Below the pieces are notes generated by a model that worked only from the letters and a program-made list of their open reading frames with translations, was not told where the DNA came from and made no database searches. DNA of 64,000 bases from Effrenium voratum. Its lineage: Eukaryota > Sar > Dinophyceae > Suessiales > Symbiodiniaceae. Location: assembly GCA_963377175.1 (NCBI GenBank), contig CAUJNA010002957.1, forward strand, positions 687,501 through 751,500, in the 5' to 3' direction. A program made the position numbers and the translations under genes. Positions 33,001 to 42,221 of the stretch are shown in pieces (position 1 is the stretch's first letter; every line of letters starts with the position of its first letter).

Positions 33001-33934
33001 CGGTGGCAAAAAGAAAGAAGAAGATCCCAAGGGTAAAGAGTCTGAGATTTCCGCGCCGGCAGAGGCACGGACATTACAGATGCCCGGTGGTAAGAGAATT
33101 CGAGCGATGCTTCGGAACCGCTGGGGTGGAGTAGAATGGCAGTACAATTGGGGATTGCGGAAGAACATATCAAAGATCAAGAACCCAATGGATGGGAAGC
33201 ACTTGGCTGAGCTTGAATGGGTCAGGATTGTTGTTAATCCTGTCGACGGGGTGGTTGTCCTCATGGATTCCAAGCAGTCCCAAGACGTCTTGAGACGAAA
33301 CGTTCAGCTTGAGAAAGAATTTGAGTGTCTGGTAGTAATTTATGCCTGGAAGTTCAAGTCTGAGGAGCGATCAAAGTCGACTCCAAACTGGACGAAGGCG
33401 GTTGCATCAGTCATGGAGAGTCATAAAGACGAAGCTGAGACGGCATCGGGGACGGATCCATCGGTCGACGAATCGACGGACCTCACCTGGTATGAATGGG
33501 AGGAGTCTGCTGAGATAGTTTCTGGAAAAGTGCCACTCGCAATGCCTGCGATAGGCGAAGACGGTGAAGCCAAGAAGTACCCATCGATGCCGTGCGTGAC
33601 TTCTGAGCGAATACAGCACAGAGAGAAAGCTGTGAAAGTTGTACGATTCTTCGACGCTTTAGTATCCAGGCCGGTAGGCCGGAAAGAGATGTTGACCAAC
33701 CCTGATGCGTTGGCATCGATGAAGAAAGAATGGTCGGGATTAATCGACCAGGGCGTCTTCGATCTTGGCGCGGTACGTGAATATGACGCTGTAGCCAAGG
33801 AGGCAAAAGCTAAAGGGAAGAGATACACATGGCTCGCGCACACGGCATTTGCGTTGAAAAGCACTCACAGTTGCCTGTTGGTGATCCTAAGAGGAAGTTC
33901 AAGGGTAGAGGCGTGTTGCTGGGGAACCAAGTGA
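30011..33934 (+). CDS. pol: Pol part 1: zinc fingers, aspartic protease, integrase, start of RT
   Basis: This frame is open upstream of 30011 to at least about 29880, and no ATG is needed. CCCH finger 2 (C-x7-C-x5-C-x3-H) lies at 30140-30196. The protease motif WLMDTGCGHDLI has its Asp at 30896. The integrase follows, with an HxxxH/CxxC-type zinc region near 31640-31690 and a D,D,E core: Asp in VTFDFVT at 31766, Asp in YSDDGPELI at 31940, and Glu in NNSLAERTNQF at 32033. A linker of about 400 residues precedes the RT start. The frame is lost at about 33840, where RT continues in another frame at 33829-34872. Protease, integrase and RT act on particle maturation, insertion and cDNA synthesis. 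Confidence 0.88.
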   Translation: MKGNECTFSHSKKTEHKLESMSKGKGKGKSKSRSSSPKRDDGACFAFQKGKCDRGSACKYRHELIKNNSAPATSNDKAQAKSKAAAKAAAPAIARRAIAMPAIVLKQSAPAGKVSFKKDVDQVEPDEAETIYHEHDDDAMSESSRWSGESEIPEKMVWFKEVLDVDENGEITYLEDERRQWERKGEWYGYEDNENEPYQYVYVDEKKFKSSDHRELSAYQVQRSLIRAKILREVVDDIYKKHYFPVTKESSIMFEYDRNKDEIKESAVDWKKQHGMPKNVFAMSTCISKRVKWLMDTGCGHDLIGRAKAKSLGVDIVKDDDEIVFQTANGSTSTSDVAKIVVDELDETVEPHVLDETPTVLSVGRRCMKMGYAFHWMPGKLPFMVTPKQGFVHLQVKDDIPYLVSDGKLRSNRHRPTIDDLKEHFSEVLAMVTNDEADQGGDDENDVTPAAVGESAEAEGEHHDGAFDFGPPGGAGPVRPPPVAEEIPVDVGSVPHRHGDAEAHEEEVDEDDPDAGIEVDVYEGSSIKRKVGVLKKDANSIAHLLTHRYRNPFCESCVKAKMRHFRSRTGAFKREVKTFGDLVTFDFVTASGDHEVEGRYALIIRDIYTGIIMAYPTARRDTDSVVRAIKHFCGRRKIKQVYSDDGPELINACVELKLNHDLSLPGRPQNNSLAERTNQFIIDQTSACLVHAGLPTCYWVQAITTLCHLMNIEEVNGSSAWMRLHGEEFKGEKIPFGALVDFKPSEARGGKREKFEPRGETGIFAGYVLSTGMHWANKYRAWALTAFAGAELNIKKAKVPPRLRMPHQTERMILKSPLTFPIQQKYKVANETLEGIEMSIDAIGLDARDRLIEDEDYEPELLQSDEKRLLDDEVDQIAGLLLDDGPEVIAGDRGDHAGEEDARPSSSKGKGDGHSKGDEKVAKSDLPHVSVGLPGDGITYVNDDGKEVKIDKAGRPYPVGKDGFRLMKTSRPPEFTPEEWKMMSKYYTKEEKAEVKGGGKKKEEDPKGKESEISAPAEARTLQMPGGKRIRAMLRNRWGGVEWQYNWGLRKNISKIKNPMDGKHLAELEWVRIVVNPVDGVVVLMDSKQSQDVLRRNVQLEKEFECLVVIYAWKFKSEERSKSTPNWTKAVASVMESHKDEAETASGTDPSVDESTDLTWYEWEESAEIVSGKVPLAMPAIGEDGEAKKYPSMPCVTSERIQHREKAVKVVRFFDALVSRPVGRKEMLTNPDALASMKKEWSGLIDQGVFDLGAVREYDAVAKEAKAKGKRYTWLAHTAFALKSTHSCLLVILRGSSRVEACCWGTK

Positions 33935-34872
33935 AGAACCAAAGCTTTGAGGCTGCGATGTTTCAAGATTTGGGGAACTCTCCTGCTTCATTTGAAGCCT
34001 CGCGTTGGGCGGATTTTCTGGGTTGTCATGATGGCTGGGATGTGCAGATGGCCGACGCTGTTCAGGCGTACATACAGGCCACCTTGAGAGGCACGCCGTG
34101 TTGGATTGAATTGCCACCGGAGGCCGTGCCAAGTGAATGCAAATGGGATAAGTACAGAAGACCAGTCGTCCCGTTGAGGAAGGCGCTGTACGGACACCCA
34201 GATGCGGGAACATTTTGGGAGCAGCACTGCGATGAGTCGGTGCGTGCCGTTGGTTTTGAGCCCATCGGCGAAGAATGGCCTTCAGTGTACATTCATGAAA
34301 AGCTCCAGCTTGTTCTGGTTGTGTATGTCGACGACTTCAAAATGGCAGGGCCGCAGAAGAACCTTGCCCAAGGGTGGAGCATGTTGCGTACACGTTTGAA
34401 GATTGAGCCCGAGACTGGACTTGACATGTACCTTGGTTGCAATCAAAGCAAGGGAAACGTCACTCTCGGGAACGGACACCGAGTAACAACGGTGACCTAT
34501 GACATGGAACAGTTCCTACGTTCCTGTGTCGACCGCTATCTTGAAGTGGCGGGCGACGTAAAGTTGAATAAGGTTGTCACTCCTGAGTTGCATGAAGAAA
34601 CAAAGAATCACGTCTCACGGAAGCCTGCCAGAGAGGGGCCGTCAGTCGTGTGCAATTGGTGTAACAATCTTGTGCCCACCGACGGTTCTGCCACAGTGCC
34701 GGACCAACGGGGAGGGACTCCTGAGTTGGCCATGAAGGAGCCCGTGCGTGGACACCTTGCTCCGCATGCCGCTAGCGTACTGATGAAGTTGCTGTACGGT
34801 GCGCGGATTGCTCGCTTCGATTCTTTGCGGGATGCATTGACTCGCTGCGTTCCACCTCCGGTGGACACTTGA
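33829..34872 (+). CDS. pol: Pol part 2: reverse transcriptase core
   Basis: Recognisable Copia RT blocks are KRKFKGRGVLLGNQV near 33890, VQMADAVQAYIQA (motif A) near 34045, LRKALYGHPDAGTFWEQH near 34176, and the catalytic LVVYVDD with Tyr at 34324 and the two Asp at 34330-34335. The upstream half-block (KRYTWL) is in the previous frame, so there is a frameshift near 33840. Toward the end (LLYGARIARFDSLRDALT) it matches the usual RT connection, but then passes within about 10 codons into RSTSGGH, in a third frame. The usual span of roughly 80-100 residues holding the first RNase H aspartate seems to be missing. Confidence 0.85.
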   Translation: MARAHGICVEKHSQLPVGDPKRKFKGRGVLLGNQVKNQSFEAAMFQDLGNSPASFEASRWADFLGCHDGWDVQMADAVQAYIQATLRGTPCWIELPPEAVPSECKWDKYRRPVVPLRKALYGHPDAGTFWEQHCDESVRAVGFEPIGEEWPSVYIHEKLQLVLVVYVDDFKMAGPQKNLAQGWSMLRTRLKIEPETGLDMYLGCNQSKGNVTLGNGHRVTTVTYDMEQFLRSCVDRYLEVAGDVKLNKVVTPELHEETKNHVSRKPAREGPSVVCNWCNNLVPTDGSATVPDQRGGTPELAMKEPVRGHLAPHAASVLMKLLYGARIARFDSLRDALTRCVPPPVDT

Positions 34873-37800
34873 ATATACAAGGGCCTAATACCCGGTTTCC
34901 GTTGTCTGGCAGCTCTAAAAGACAGGGTTGTGTGAGTCACTCCACTCCCGAGGCCGAGATAGTTGCGGCCGATGTTGCCATGAGATCGATGGGTATGCCC
35001 GCTCTCAAGTTGTTAGAGCGGATTCTCAAGAAGTCACCGAACTTTGTGTTCTATGACGATAACAAGGCTATGATCGGTGTCGTGCGATCGGGGAGAAACC
35101 CCACGATGCGCCACCTTGAGAGAAGCCATGGTGTTAGCATTTCGTGGATGCATGAGATGTTCACACGTGATTACATGTACTTGGCGTATGAGGTCACCGA
35201 CAGGATGGCGGCCGACATTTACACCAAGGCGTTCAATGATGGGCGCAAATGGAAACATGCATGTTTGCAGATTGGTCTACTTGACCCGAGCTTGCTGTCT
35301 GACCCGGATACCCTCAAGGCGCTCACACCCACGTGTGATCCCATAAAGGGGACCATGCAGACTGCTTCGGGGACAGTTGACGGAGTTCCAACATTTCCGT
35401 ACACACACATTCCGATCATGCCCCCGGACCTATGGTGGTCTGGATTAACATCCAAAGAGGGATTGCATGAGCATGAAGGACATGATCCGGTTGTTGTTGC
35501 CAAGGGACCCAGATTGATGCGTGTGAAACCTCCACTCGCGGTTATGACACCGTTTGGGAGCAAGTGGCTTCGTTCCACTTGGTTTCTGAAGAATGGGTCA
35601 TGGCTCAAAGTTGAGGATAGAGTTGACCCGGGGCTACAATGTGTGCGAATTGATGGTTGGGTTGAACGCGCAGTTTGGCAGTTTCATCCCGTACCGGTCG
35701 CTGCACCGGCGCGGGAACGGTCTCCACGACCACGACCAATTCACGTCGGGTCCGGGGATGTTGACATGCAGTCCGTGCTGGCCGCATTTGTTGAAGAACT
35801 GTCGAACGAGCGCATAGAGTTGAAGTGTGTTAACGACCTTGCTTTGGAAACGTTGCTCCGATTGAAATTGCTCATGCGTTGTCTGCATATCAATCACGAG
35901 CAGCTTGTCCCTGGTCGTTGTTTTGTTCCGTATCGCATTGCGGTGAAGCACAAGCCACAGTTAGCGCCGGGTATTGAACTCGCGATGGTCAAACATGACG
36001 GTGGTGTGCTTCGCGCTCCTGTTCATGTCTCGCTTCCTGGTATGAGAACTCGCACAGTCGTCACTCTTTACAGTGTTGACTTGGCTCGGCCTATCGTGCT
36101 GATGGCATGTTCCGAACCACGTAACTGGTTCACTGCTCTTGCCCGCCATGACGGGCCGCAGGTTGTCACCATAACCCTGGTTGATGACTTACTGAGCGAG
36201 TACGGGGGGAGAATCGCCAGACATGTGCTTACCAAACCTTCCGATTTGTTGTTCTTCGCCGGGCCTTGCACGGGGGGATCATCATGGGCACGCCTCAACA
36301 AGACTCGCGGAATTGACACCGCAGAGAAAATCGAGGCCAAACAAAGAGAATTTTGGAGATTATTTGAACGGTTCGTTGAAATTAAACGGCATGCCATGAC
36401 AAAACGAGCTGCGATTTTGTTTGAGTTGCCTGGAAGTTGTGATTATTGGAAAGATGAGAGACTGCATGAGGTCGTGCATGATGGGACTAGTCACGAGTTT
36501 GATGGGTGTCGCTATGGCTTGAAACAAAGATATGCAAAGAAACCCATGCCAATCAAGAAACCATGGAGAGTTGTATCATGGAACTTTGAACTTGGTGGCT
36601 CGTTGTCTAAGAAATGCAATGGAAACCATGAGCATGGACCTTGTGCTGGTCGTGAAACCAAAGAAACCCAGTTGTACACGTCAATAATTGTGGGTGTGAT
36701 CCTTCGCCGTTTTCGTGCTCGAGCAAGGTGCCTCAAGCCAGCACCATTGAAACTCGCTCTTGCTTGCATTACGCGAGGGAGATCGCGGAAGCACCAAGCT
36801 ACTGCGAGAGAAATTTGCACCGCCCCAACTGCACAACCGAGGTGCTGGGTCAGTCCCGAACCTCTGGTGCATACGGGGAACTGGGTCAGTCCCGAACCCC
36901 AAGCTTCAAGGAGGAGTTGGACGAGCTCATCACCTCAATCTGAAACTGGGATCGTATTGGGACAATTCCGCGGCTTCATTTGCAGCCGCTTATTTTGGGT
37001 TTTCCTGGGTCTGGAGAATATCATCAAGATGACTGCCAATCCGAATGTCGTCAACACGAATGAGTTCTTCTGCGTGCCTGTTGGGAAATCTAGGCAAGCA
37101 GCAATCTTCTTGGGAAATTTGGTGAAGAACGCCATCGAGGAAGGCAAGAGGATACCCAAGAGGATGGAGATGAGCAGCGACCTGGGTATGTGCGTGAAGT
37201 GGATCGAGGACATCGGCGTCCCCGCTATTTATGCATACTCAGCGTACTATTCTGCCAAGGGCCGCGGGATGATGAAAGGTGAAGGGCAGTCTATGAGGGT
37301 TGCCTTAGAGTTCATCAGCAAAGTTTTCGGACAGCTTTCTGCCGACGAATGTATGCTTGGATGGAGGGAATTCTGCAGCAAGGGAAAGAAGATCGTGTCG
37401 GCGCTGAACCAACTTTGCGGTGAGGCAACGATGCTGGCGAAGAACCCCGAGTTGCTCAACGTAACCAAGTACTGCATGGAAGGGGCGGATATGTTGAGAT
37501 CAATCGCGAACATCTGGGATCTCGCATTAGGCGTGGCCGAGGACAACGATGAACGGTCGTTCAAAGCAGCATTCCACCAGAACACCCCGGTTGGGGAGGT
37601 GTACAAAGAATTCATCAGCGACGAGTCATCTAGGGCATCGTCATCGAGAAGGTGGAGGAGCTCCGAGGAGTTCCAGACGACTGCAGAGTTTGAGAGGCAC
37701 GATCGGAGAATCGCAAAATACAGGGATCGAAACTGGGGGAAAGTGTTCACGTTGAGCGTGATCAAGGCTCCCAAGATCGACTTCTACGGTCGTGGTTCCA

Positions 37801-40800
37801 AGGACGACTACCAGAAGAATTGGGACCTTGGGTTGGTCTACCAGAATGAGCTGCATGCGTCGATGAAGAACCTCGCATATGCACTGAGGAGGGATGAGAA
37901 TGCCAGCCAGAACAACCTATTGCGCTGGATGATCTGTGGGTCAACCCCCAGTGACATCTCTGATGCGTGCATCGGGGCGGTCAATTCGCTCATGTGCGTA
38001 TCGTTCATCATGAGGAGATTGCAGCCATTGCTCGGTGAGAAGGACTCCAAAGATCAGTCGTATACAGCTTATTTCCGTCCAGACAAAAGGGAGCTGAACG
38101 ATCTCTACCGGGAGATTGAGTACGCCAGGGATTTCCTATGGTGCATCGATATGATCTATGAGTCGAAGCTGCCTGCGATGAACATCAACTCCATCAGTTT
38201 GGCACCGCACGCGGCTGACAGGGCCGCTGAGAACCAAGATCGGCGCAAGTGGGTAAGCTGGATGAAGGAGATCGAGAAGAAGGCCGAGAAGGACGTCATG
38301 ATCGAATTCTTCCAGAATAAATACTGCACGATTCATGAAATCGAGAGGGAACTGGAGAAGTACCCCGAGGATTTCGTGGTTGGGGAAGAGCCGACATGGT
38401 GGGTGATGGGCTCATCGAAGACGGAGCCGCCGCGGAAGACGGAGCGACAGCAGAAGTCGGCATCAAGCTCCGGACAAAGGAGTCAAACCGCTGGTGGGTC
38501 AGTCCCCCAGCCGGGAGCTCCAAGTGGGGGGTCGCAAGCCAGCGATGCTGTCAAGATCGACAACGAGATCATCGACTCCATTTTCCGAATGAACTCTGGC
38601 GGTGACGACGACAGATGGGTAATTATCAACCCAACTGCTGGACATGATACCTACACTTCATTCGAAGGGGGTACCACTTTGGGCGGCGCGACTGTCAATG
38701 TGAAATTCAACATAGACAACAATACGGGGTACCCAATCATACAAACTGTATTTGGGCCGTGTCTTGCAGAAGGCAAGAACGCAACATATTGGGAGTGTAT
38801 GCTGAGATGCCTGACCTCTTCGCTATTGCACTTCGAGGAGAAGACCAGCGCGGAGAAGATCATTCTTTCCTATGTTGGGAAGGGAAATGCGGCATGGCTA
38901 CAGCTGTATGCTTTCTTGTGTGCCCAAACAGGATGCTTGATTACTGGACGCCTTCCGGGCGCCAAAGCCATCAACGCGTTGATTCAGGCGGAGAAGAACC
39001 CGGACAACGCACCTGGACAGTTGAACCGGATTATCAATAGGCAGAAGAGGAGCCCCATTGGCGAGGCGACGATTCGCGACATGATGATCCACAAGAAGAG
39101 CTTCTTGGTCCTGGATTGGCCCCTGAGGGCCGTCAACTCGAAAGGGAGCACGAAGACCTTCCAGATGATGGTCAACGAACAGGGATGGACAAACATCGAG
39201 GAGAGATCATACTATGGGTCGAGTGAGCAAGTCTCCTCACCCAACGACACGTTGAATATCATCTCCCGATTGCAGAAGCTGGATAAGCTCATCGCTGAAC
39301 GGCGGAGGCGAGACATGGATGACTCACCAATGTCGGTGCACATCTGGATGTCGCTATATGATTGGGTGTGCATGAGAGGATGCGGATGGCAGGTGACCGC
39401 CAACCCCATCATCGACTCCCTGCAGAAGGCGATATCTGACCTCGTCAACACATGCAAGGGCCTGGTCGTGGTGTGCGTGAATCGCGATGTTGCTTTCCAT
39501 GGTGGAAGAGGGGACTTGGGGACGATCGCCAACAAGGTTAGCGAGATCTGCAAGGCGGCAGGCGCGCTGGTGACCGAGAACGATCGCCTGTGGCGCGTGG
39601 TCCATGCGCTCACAGGAAAGAACTACAAGATCCCTGGGAGCTCGAACTTGCAACATTTCCTCCTGAAGCGACTGCTGATTGAGAAATCCATCGATGCGGT
39701 AGCACCAAGCAACGCGTTTGTGCGTGAACTGGAGGAGACGTGCATAAACGAGCCCGACCTTCGATTCAACATCCCGAAGAACATGGAGGAGTCGAAGGTG
39801 AAGTTCGAGTACAAGCCGACCTTCACTGCACAATCGAAGAGGAAACAAGAACAGCAAGATGAAGGACACGGCGAACAGGATGCTTTTGGAAAAGCCGATG
39901 TCGGTGATCCACGTCTTCGATGGTATACGGTCACGGAGCTCAGCAAGCTTATCTGCGAACTTTGCGCTAAAGAGATGCAGATGAGCAAGTCGAAGGTGCT
40001 CGGACCGAACTCGAAGTTCAATCCCACTTCTTGCGTGAACTGTTGCGCGAACTGGAACGCGGACACGAACGGTATTGCGAGGTCTATCGAAGGGAAGAAG
40101 CTGTACACGCGCCTCTTCGCGGAATGCGTGGTTGCAATCCCTGACCTTCAAAACCTCATGGTGGACGTCAACAACACCCAGGCCATGATCACGATTATAC
40201 GGGAGCTCGCGTATTCTAAACTGAAGAAGGAGCTTTCCCACGTGGGCTTCGTGAGCATGACAGTGGATCAAGCAGCGCAGTTCTACAACAACGGTCACGG
40301 GAAGCAATTATGCGCATCCCGGGATGTGATCGTGTGCAAGAATTCCGAGGGAGTCGAGGAGAGAATGTCCATCTTCATGATAGACAAGGATCTTGGCAAC
40401 GTGGCCTATTCATCCTGGATCAAGAGCGTGCTCGATCAGGGGACGATGTATGAACTCCTGGGACAGACTTCAAACGAGGAATCCTTGGGGGACGTCGTCG
40501 AGATGGTATTGGGGTTCTTTGAGGTGATGTCGTACTTTCAGCACGAACTGCCACTGTGGAAGGATGTGTGGAAGATCAAGAGGGAGTTCGAGCAGTCAAT
40601 CGTACGACACCTCGCCGGGAACGTGACCCACACGACGGGCCAGAACCGAAAGCGGAACAAACCTTCCGCACAACTCGGGGCGCCCACGAAAGAAGTGCTG
40701 GACATCATGAACAAGGCTAAGCCCAGACACCCGCGATCCCTGATAACCGAGCCTGCTGCTCAAGGGTCCAAGAGAAAGGCAGCGGAGGGCGAAGATGAGG

Positions 40801-42221
40801 GTCTTGGTCAAGCACCAGACCCGAGTCGAAGTTCTCAGCCCAATGCTGAGAAGGAAGATAAGAAGCAGCGAGTGATCGACGGGCGGAGAGCGGCACTAGG
40901 ATTCCTGGAGTCAATGGAGAAGTGCATGGGAGAAATGGGAATCTGTAGGAAATGCGCGAACCTGGCCCACGACGGCGACTGCAAGGACATTGAGGAGGCT
41001 GCTGGAAATGAGAAGGCGATGAAGGTGCTCCGTGAGCTACTCAGCAGTGACCCTGTTTCATCAGATGAAGACATGGGGGATACGGAGGAGCCGTCCTCAT
41101 CAACGTCCAAGGAAAGAAAGAGAGGAGGACAAGCAGGGAAAGAAACAATTGAGATGTATAGCTATACCATCAACTTGGTGGAGATGGCTGACACGGCTGA
41201 GGGAGGAGAGCTACAATGTGGTGGCGTCGACCTCACCTACAACCCGTGCGGGGACAGCAGGACGTTCAAGAAGACGCTTGAGATGGGATGCGACACCATC
41301 CCGTGCTACATCCCGAAGTTTGGCGACGTGAGTGATGTGCACTTGCCATGGGCGTATGCGTCCATCGTTGACCCCAATTACTTTCCCAAAGGTGCAATCC
41401 TTGAGCAGGTGGACGTGATGCAACTTGGCAAGAGTGTCAACTTCTGCATTGCTCCTTTCGACGGTGTTCCACTATGCAGGATTGGTGATGATCGCTCGGT
41501 ATTTGCTACAAGGGACCAAGCAAACCAGCTATCACACGACCTATGCAGAGTCCTTCGACACAAGATCGGCAGCTGCCGAGGAAGTGCTTTCAGGTGCGAC
41601 GAGGGTGGATGGGTCGACATTGATGCAGTCATTGACGACCGGAACAACGACATATTCCCACCATACACCACGAGAGCGAAACGATACATGGGCATCATGG
41701 AGGTGATCAAGTGGCAGGAGTCCGGAAGCAGAAAATCGAGATTCCAGGTTCTGGCAGCAAGGTTTCCAAGCATCATGAACCCGAATGACACCAGGGCGGC
41801 CAGGGAAGAAATGGCCAAAGCCGGCATGGTTCGGGACGACATCGACAGGATGTTCAACAGATGCGATGGATGGTACAGACCTTGGTGCATCCGAGTCACA
41901 ACTGGTCACAGTGATTTTGGATTCATGAGCTCATCCGCACTGGCAAATAGGTATTCCGCAAGAATGGGTGATTCTCTCGGAGGAGCATTCCATGTGACGT
42001 ATGTGGAAAATCTGCCAAGCATCGTACGCTGTGGGTTAGTCCCCGGCGGAATCGATGGCGGCAACAGGCTAGCACTGCACTTCGGAGCGTTTGCTCCATG
42101 GGATGAGATGAACGTGGCGACGAAGACGACGCTGCGGAACGTGAAGGAGAGGGGATCCGATTGCGATCATCTACATTCCCAGTGCAACCCTCGCGCGGTA
42201 TGGAGCTGGAGTCGCGGCTAA
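34869..42221 (+). CDS. RNase H remnant, methyltransferase-like domain and large C-terminal cargo
   Basis: The frame is open for 2,450 codons with no ATG at its start; it is entered from RT. Residues 1-150: Copia RNase H C-terminal half (SKRQGCVSHSTPEAEIV, DDNKAM, ADIYTKAF). Residues about 440-605: methyltransferase-like domain (see 36181-36684). Residues about 620-720: linker with two 18-bp repeats. From the internal ATG at 37029 (residue 721) to the end: extra sequence of unknown relationship, including a helical region (about 730-1180), a Pro/Ser linker near 38440-38530, a region around 39331 (VHIWMSLYDWVC...LVVVCVNRDVAFHG) faintly reminiscent of SGNH hydrolases, C-x2-C pairs near 39957 and 40036, Lys/Arg-rich linkers, another Cys cluster near 40940, and a Tpt1/KptA domain from about residue 2215. 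The domain runs out of frame at about 42150. Confidence 0.8.
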   Translation: MNIQGPNTRFPLSGSSKRQGCVSHSTPEAEIVAADVAMRSMGMPALKLLERILKKSPNFVFYDDNKAMIGVVRSGRNPTMRHLERSHGVSISWMHEMFTRDYMYLAYEVTDRMAADIYTKAFNDGRKWKHACLQIGLLDPSLLSDPDTLKALTPTCDPIKGTMQTASGTVDGVPTFPYTHIPIMPPDLWWSGLTSKEGLHEHEGHDPVVVAKGPRLMRVKPPLAVMTPFGSKWLRSTWFLKNGSWLKVEDRVDPGLQCVRIDGWVERAVWQFHPVPVAAPARERSPRPRPIHVGSGDVDMQSVLAAFVEELSNERIELKCVNDLALETLLRLKLLMRCLHINHEQLVPGRCFVPYRIAVKHKPQLAPGIELAMVKHDGGVLRAPVHVSLPGMRTRTVVTLYSVDLARPIVLMACSEPRNWFTALARHDGPQVVTITLVDDLLSEYGGRIARHVLTKPSDLLFFAGPCTGGSSWARLNKTRGIDTAEKIEAKQREFWRLFERFVEIKRHAMTKRAAILFELPGSCDYWKDERLHEVVHDGTSHEFDGCRYGLKQRYAKKPMPIKKPWRVVSWNFELGGSLSKKCNGNHEHGPCAGRETKETQLYTSIIVGVILRRFRARARCLKPAPLKLALACITRGRSRKHQATAREICTAPTAQPRCWVSPEPLVHTGNWVSPEPQASRRSWTSSSPQSETGIVLGQFRGFICSRLFWVFLGLENIIKMTANPNVVNTNEFFCVPVGKSRQAAIFLGNLVKNAIEEGKRIPKRMEMSSDLGMCVKWIEDIGVPAIYAYSAYYSAKGRGMMKGEGQSMRVALEFISKVFGQLSADECMLGWREFCSKGKKIVSALNQLCGEATMLAKNPELLNVTKYCMEGADMLRSIANIWDLALGVAEDNDERSFKAAFHQNTPVGEVYKEFISDESSRASSSRRWRSSEEFQTTAEFERHDRRIAKYRDRNWGKVFTLSVIKAPKIDFYGRGSKDDYQKNWDLGLVYQNELHASMKNLAYALRRDENASQNNLLRWMICGSTPSDISDACIGAVNSLMCVSFIMRRLQPLLGEKDSKDQSYTAYFRPDKRELNDLYREIEYARDFLWCIDMIYESKLPAMNINSISLAPHAADRAAENQDRRKWVSWMKEIEKKAEKDVMIEFFQNKYCTIHEIERELEKYPEDFVVGEEPTWWVMGSSKTEPPRKTERQQKSASSSGQRSQTAGGSVPQPGAPSGGSQASDAVKIDNEIIDSIFRMNSGGDDDRWVIINPTAGHDTYTSFEGGTTLGGATVNVKFNIDNNTGYPIIQTVFGPCLAEGKNATYWECMLRCLTSSLLHFEEKTSAEKIILSYVGKGNAAWLQLYAFLCAQTGCLITGRLPGAKAINALIQAEKNPDNAPGQLNRIINRQKRSPIGEATIRDMMIHKKSFLVLDWPLRAVNSKGSTKTFQMMVNEQGWTNIEERSYYGSSEQVSSPNDTLNIISRLQKLDKLIAERRRRDMDDSPMSVHIWMSLYDWVCMRGCGWQVTANPIIDSLQKAISDLVNTCKGLVVVCVNRDVAFHGGRGDLGTIANKVSEICKAAGALVTENDRLWRVVHALTGKNYKIPGSSNLQHFLLKRLLIEKSIDAVAPSNAFVRELEETCINEPDLRFNIPKNMEESKVKFEYKPTFTAQSKRKQEQQDEGHGEQDAFGKADVGDPRLRWYTVTELSKLICELCAKEMQMSKSKVLGPNSKFNPTSCVNCCANWNADTNGIARSIEGKKLYTRLFAECVVAIPDLQNLMVDVNNTQAMITIIRELAYSKLKKELSHVGFVSMTVDQAAQFYNNGHGKQLCASRDVIVCKNSEGVEERMSIFMIDKDLGNVAYSSWIKSVLDQGTMYELLGQTSNEESLGDVVEMVLGFFEVMSYFQHELPLWKDVWKIKREFEQSIVRHLAGNVTHTTGQNRKRNKPSAQLGAPTKEVLDIMNKAKPRHPRSLITEPAAQGSKRKAAEGEDEGLGQAPDPSRSSQPNAEKEDKKQRVIDGRRAALGFLESMEKCMGEMGICRKCANLAHDGDCKDIEEAAGNEKAMKVLRELLSSDPVSSDEDMGDTEEPSSSTSKERKRGGQAGKETIEMYSYTINLVEMADTAEGGELQCGGVDLTYNPCGDSRTFKKTLEMGCDTIPCYIPKFGDVSDVHLPWAYASIVDPNYFPKGAILEQVDVMQLGKSVNFCIAPFDGVPLCRIGDDRSVFATRDQANQLSHDLCRVLRHKIGSCRGSAFRCDEGGWVDIDAVIDDRNNDIFPPYTTRAKRYMGIMEVIKWQESGSRKSRFQVLAARFPSIMNPNDTRAAREEMAKAGMVRDDIDRMFNRCDGWYRPWCIRVTTGHSDFGFMSSSALANRYSARMGDSLGGAFHVTYVENLPSIVRCGLVPGGIDGGNRLALHFGAFAPWDEMNVATKTTLRNVKERGSDCDHLHSQCNPRAVWSWSRG
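36181..36684 (+). other. Methyltransferase-like domain after RNase H
   Basis: LLFFAGPCTGGSSWARLNKT has a Pro-Cys at 36264-36269 placed like motif IV of cytosine methyltransferases. AILFELPGSCDYW has Glu at 36423 placed like motif VI (ExV/ExP). A C-terminal block GNHEHGPCAGRETKETQLYT has a His/Cys cluster and a Thr-rich motif. I believe this domain recurs in other dinoflagellate Copia polyproteins. No clear SAM-binding motif I was found, so activity is uncertain. Confidence 0.45.
36846..36893 (+). repeat. Tandem copies of CTGGGTCAGTCCCGAACC
   Basis: Two 18-bp copies begin at 36845 and 36881, 36 bp apart, encoding W-V-S-P-E-P each time. The core TGGGTCAGTCCC also occurs at 28622, 31483, 38495 and 43696 in the same element. 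Confidence 0.85.
37029..41513 (+). other. Uncharacterised extra coding region
   Basis: About 1,495 codons in frame with pol, beginning at an ATG after a stretch (about 36940-37028) whose translation looks like untranslated leader. The amino-acid composition is that of a genuine folded protein (regular Trp, Cys and Tyr, amphipathic helices), and the frame has no stops. I recognise no family with confidence. Possible zinc-binding pairs and a weak SGNH-like stretch are noted under the parent coding region. It could be a captured host or viral gene set, or extra element proteins. Confidence 0.6.
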
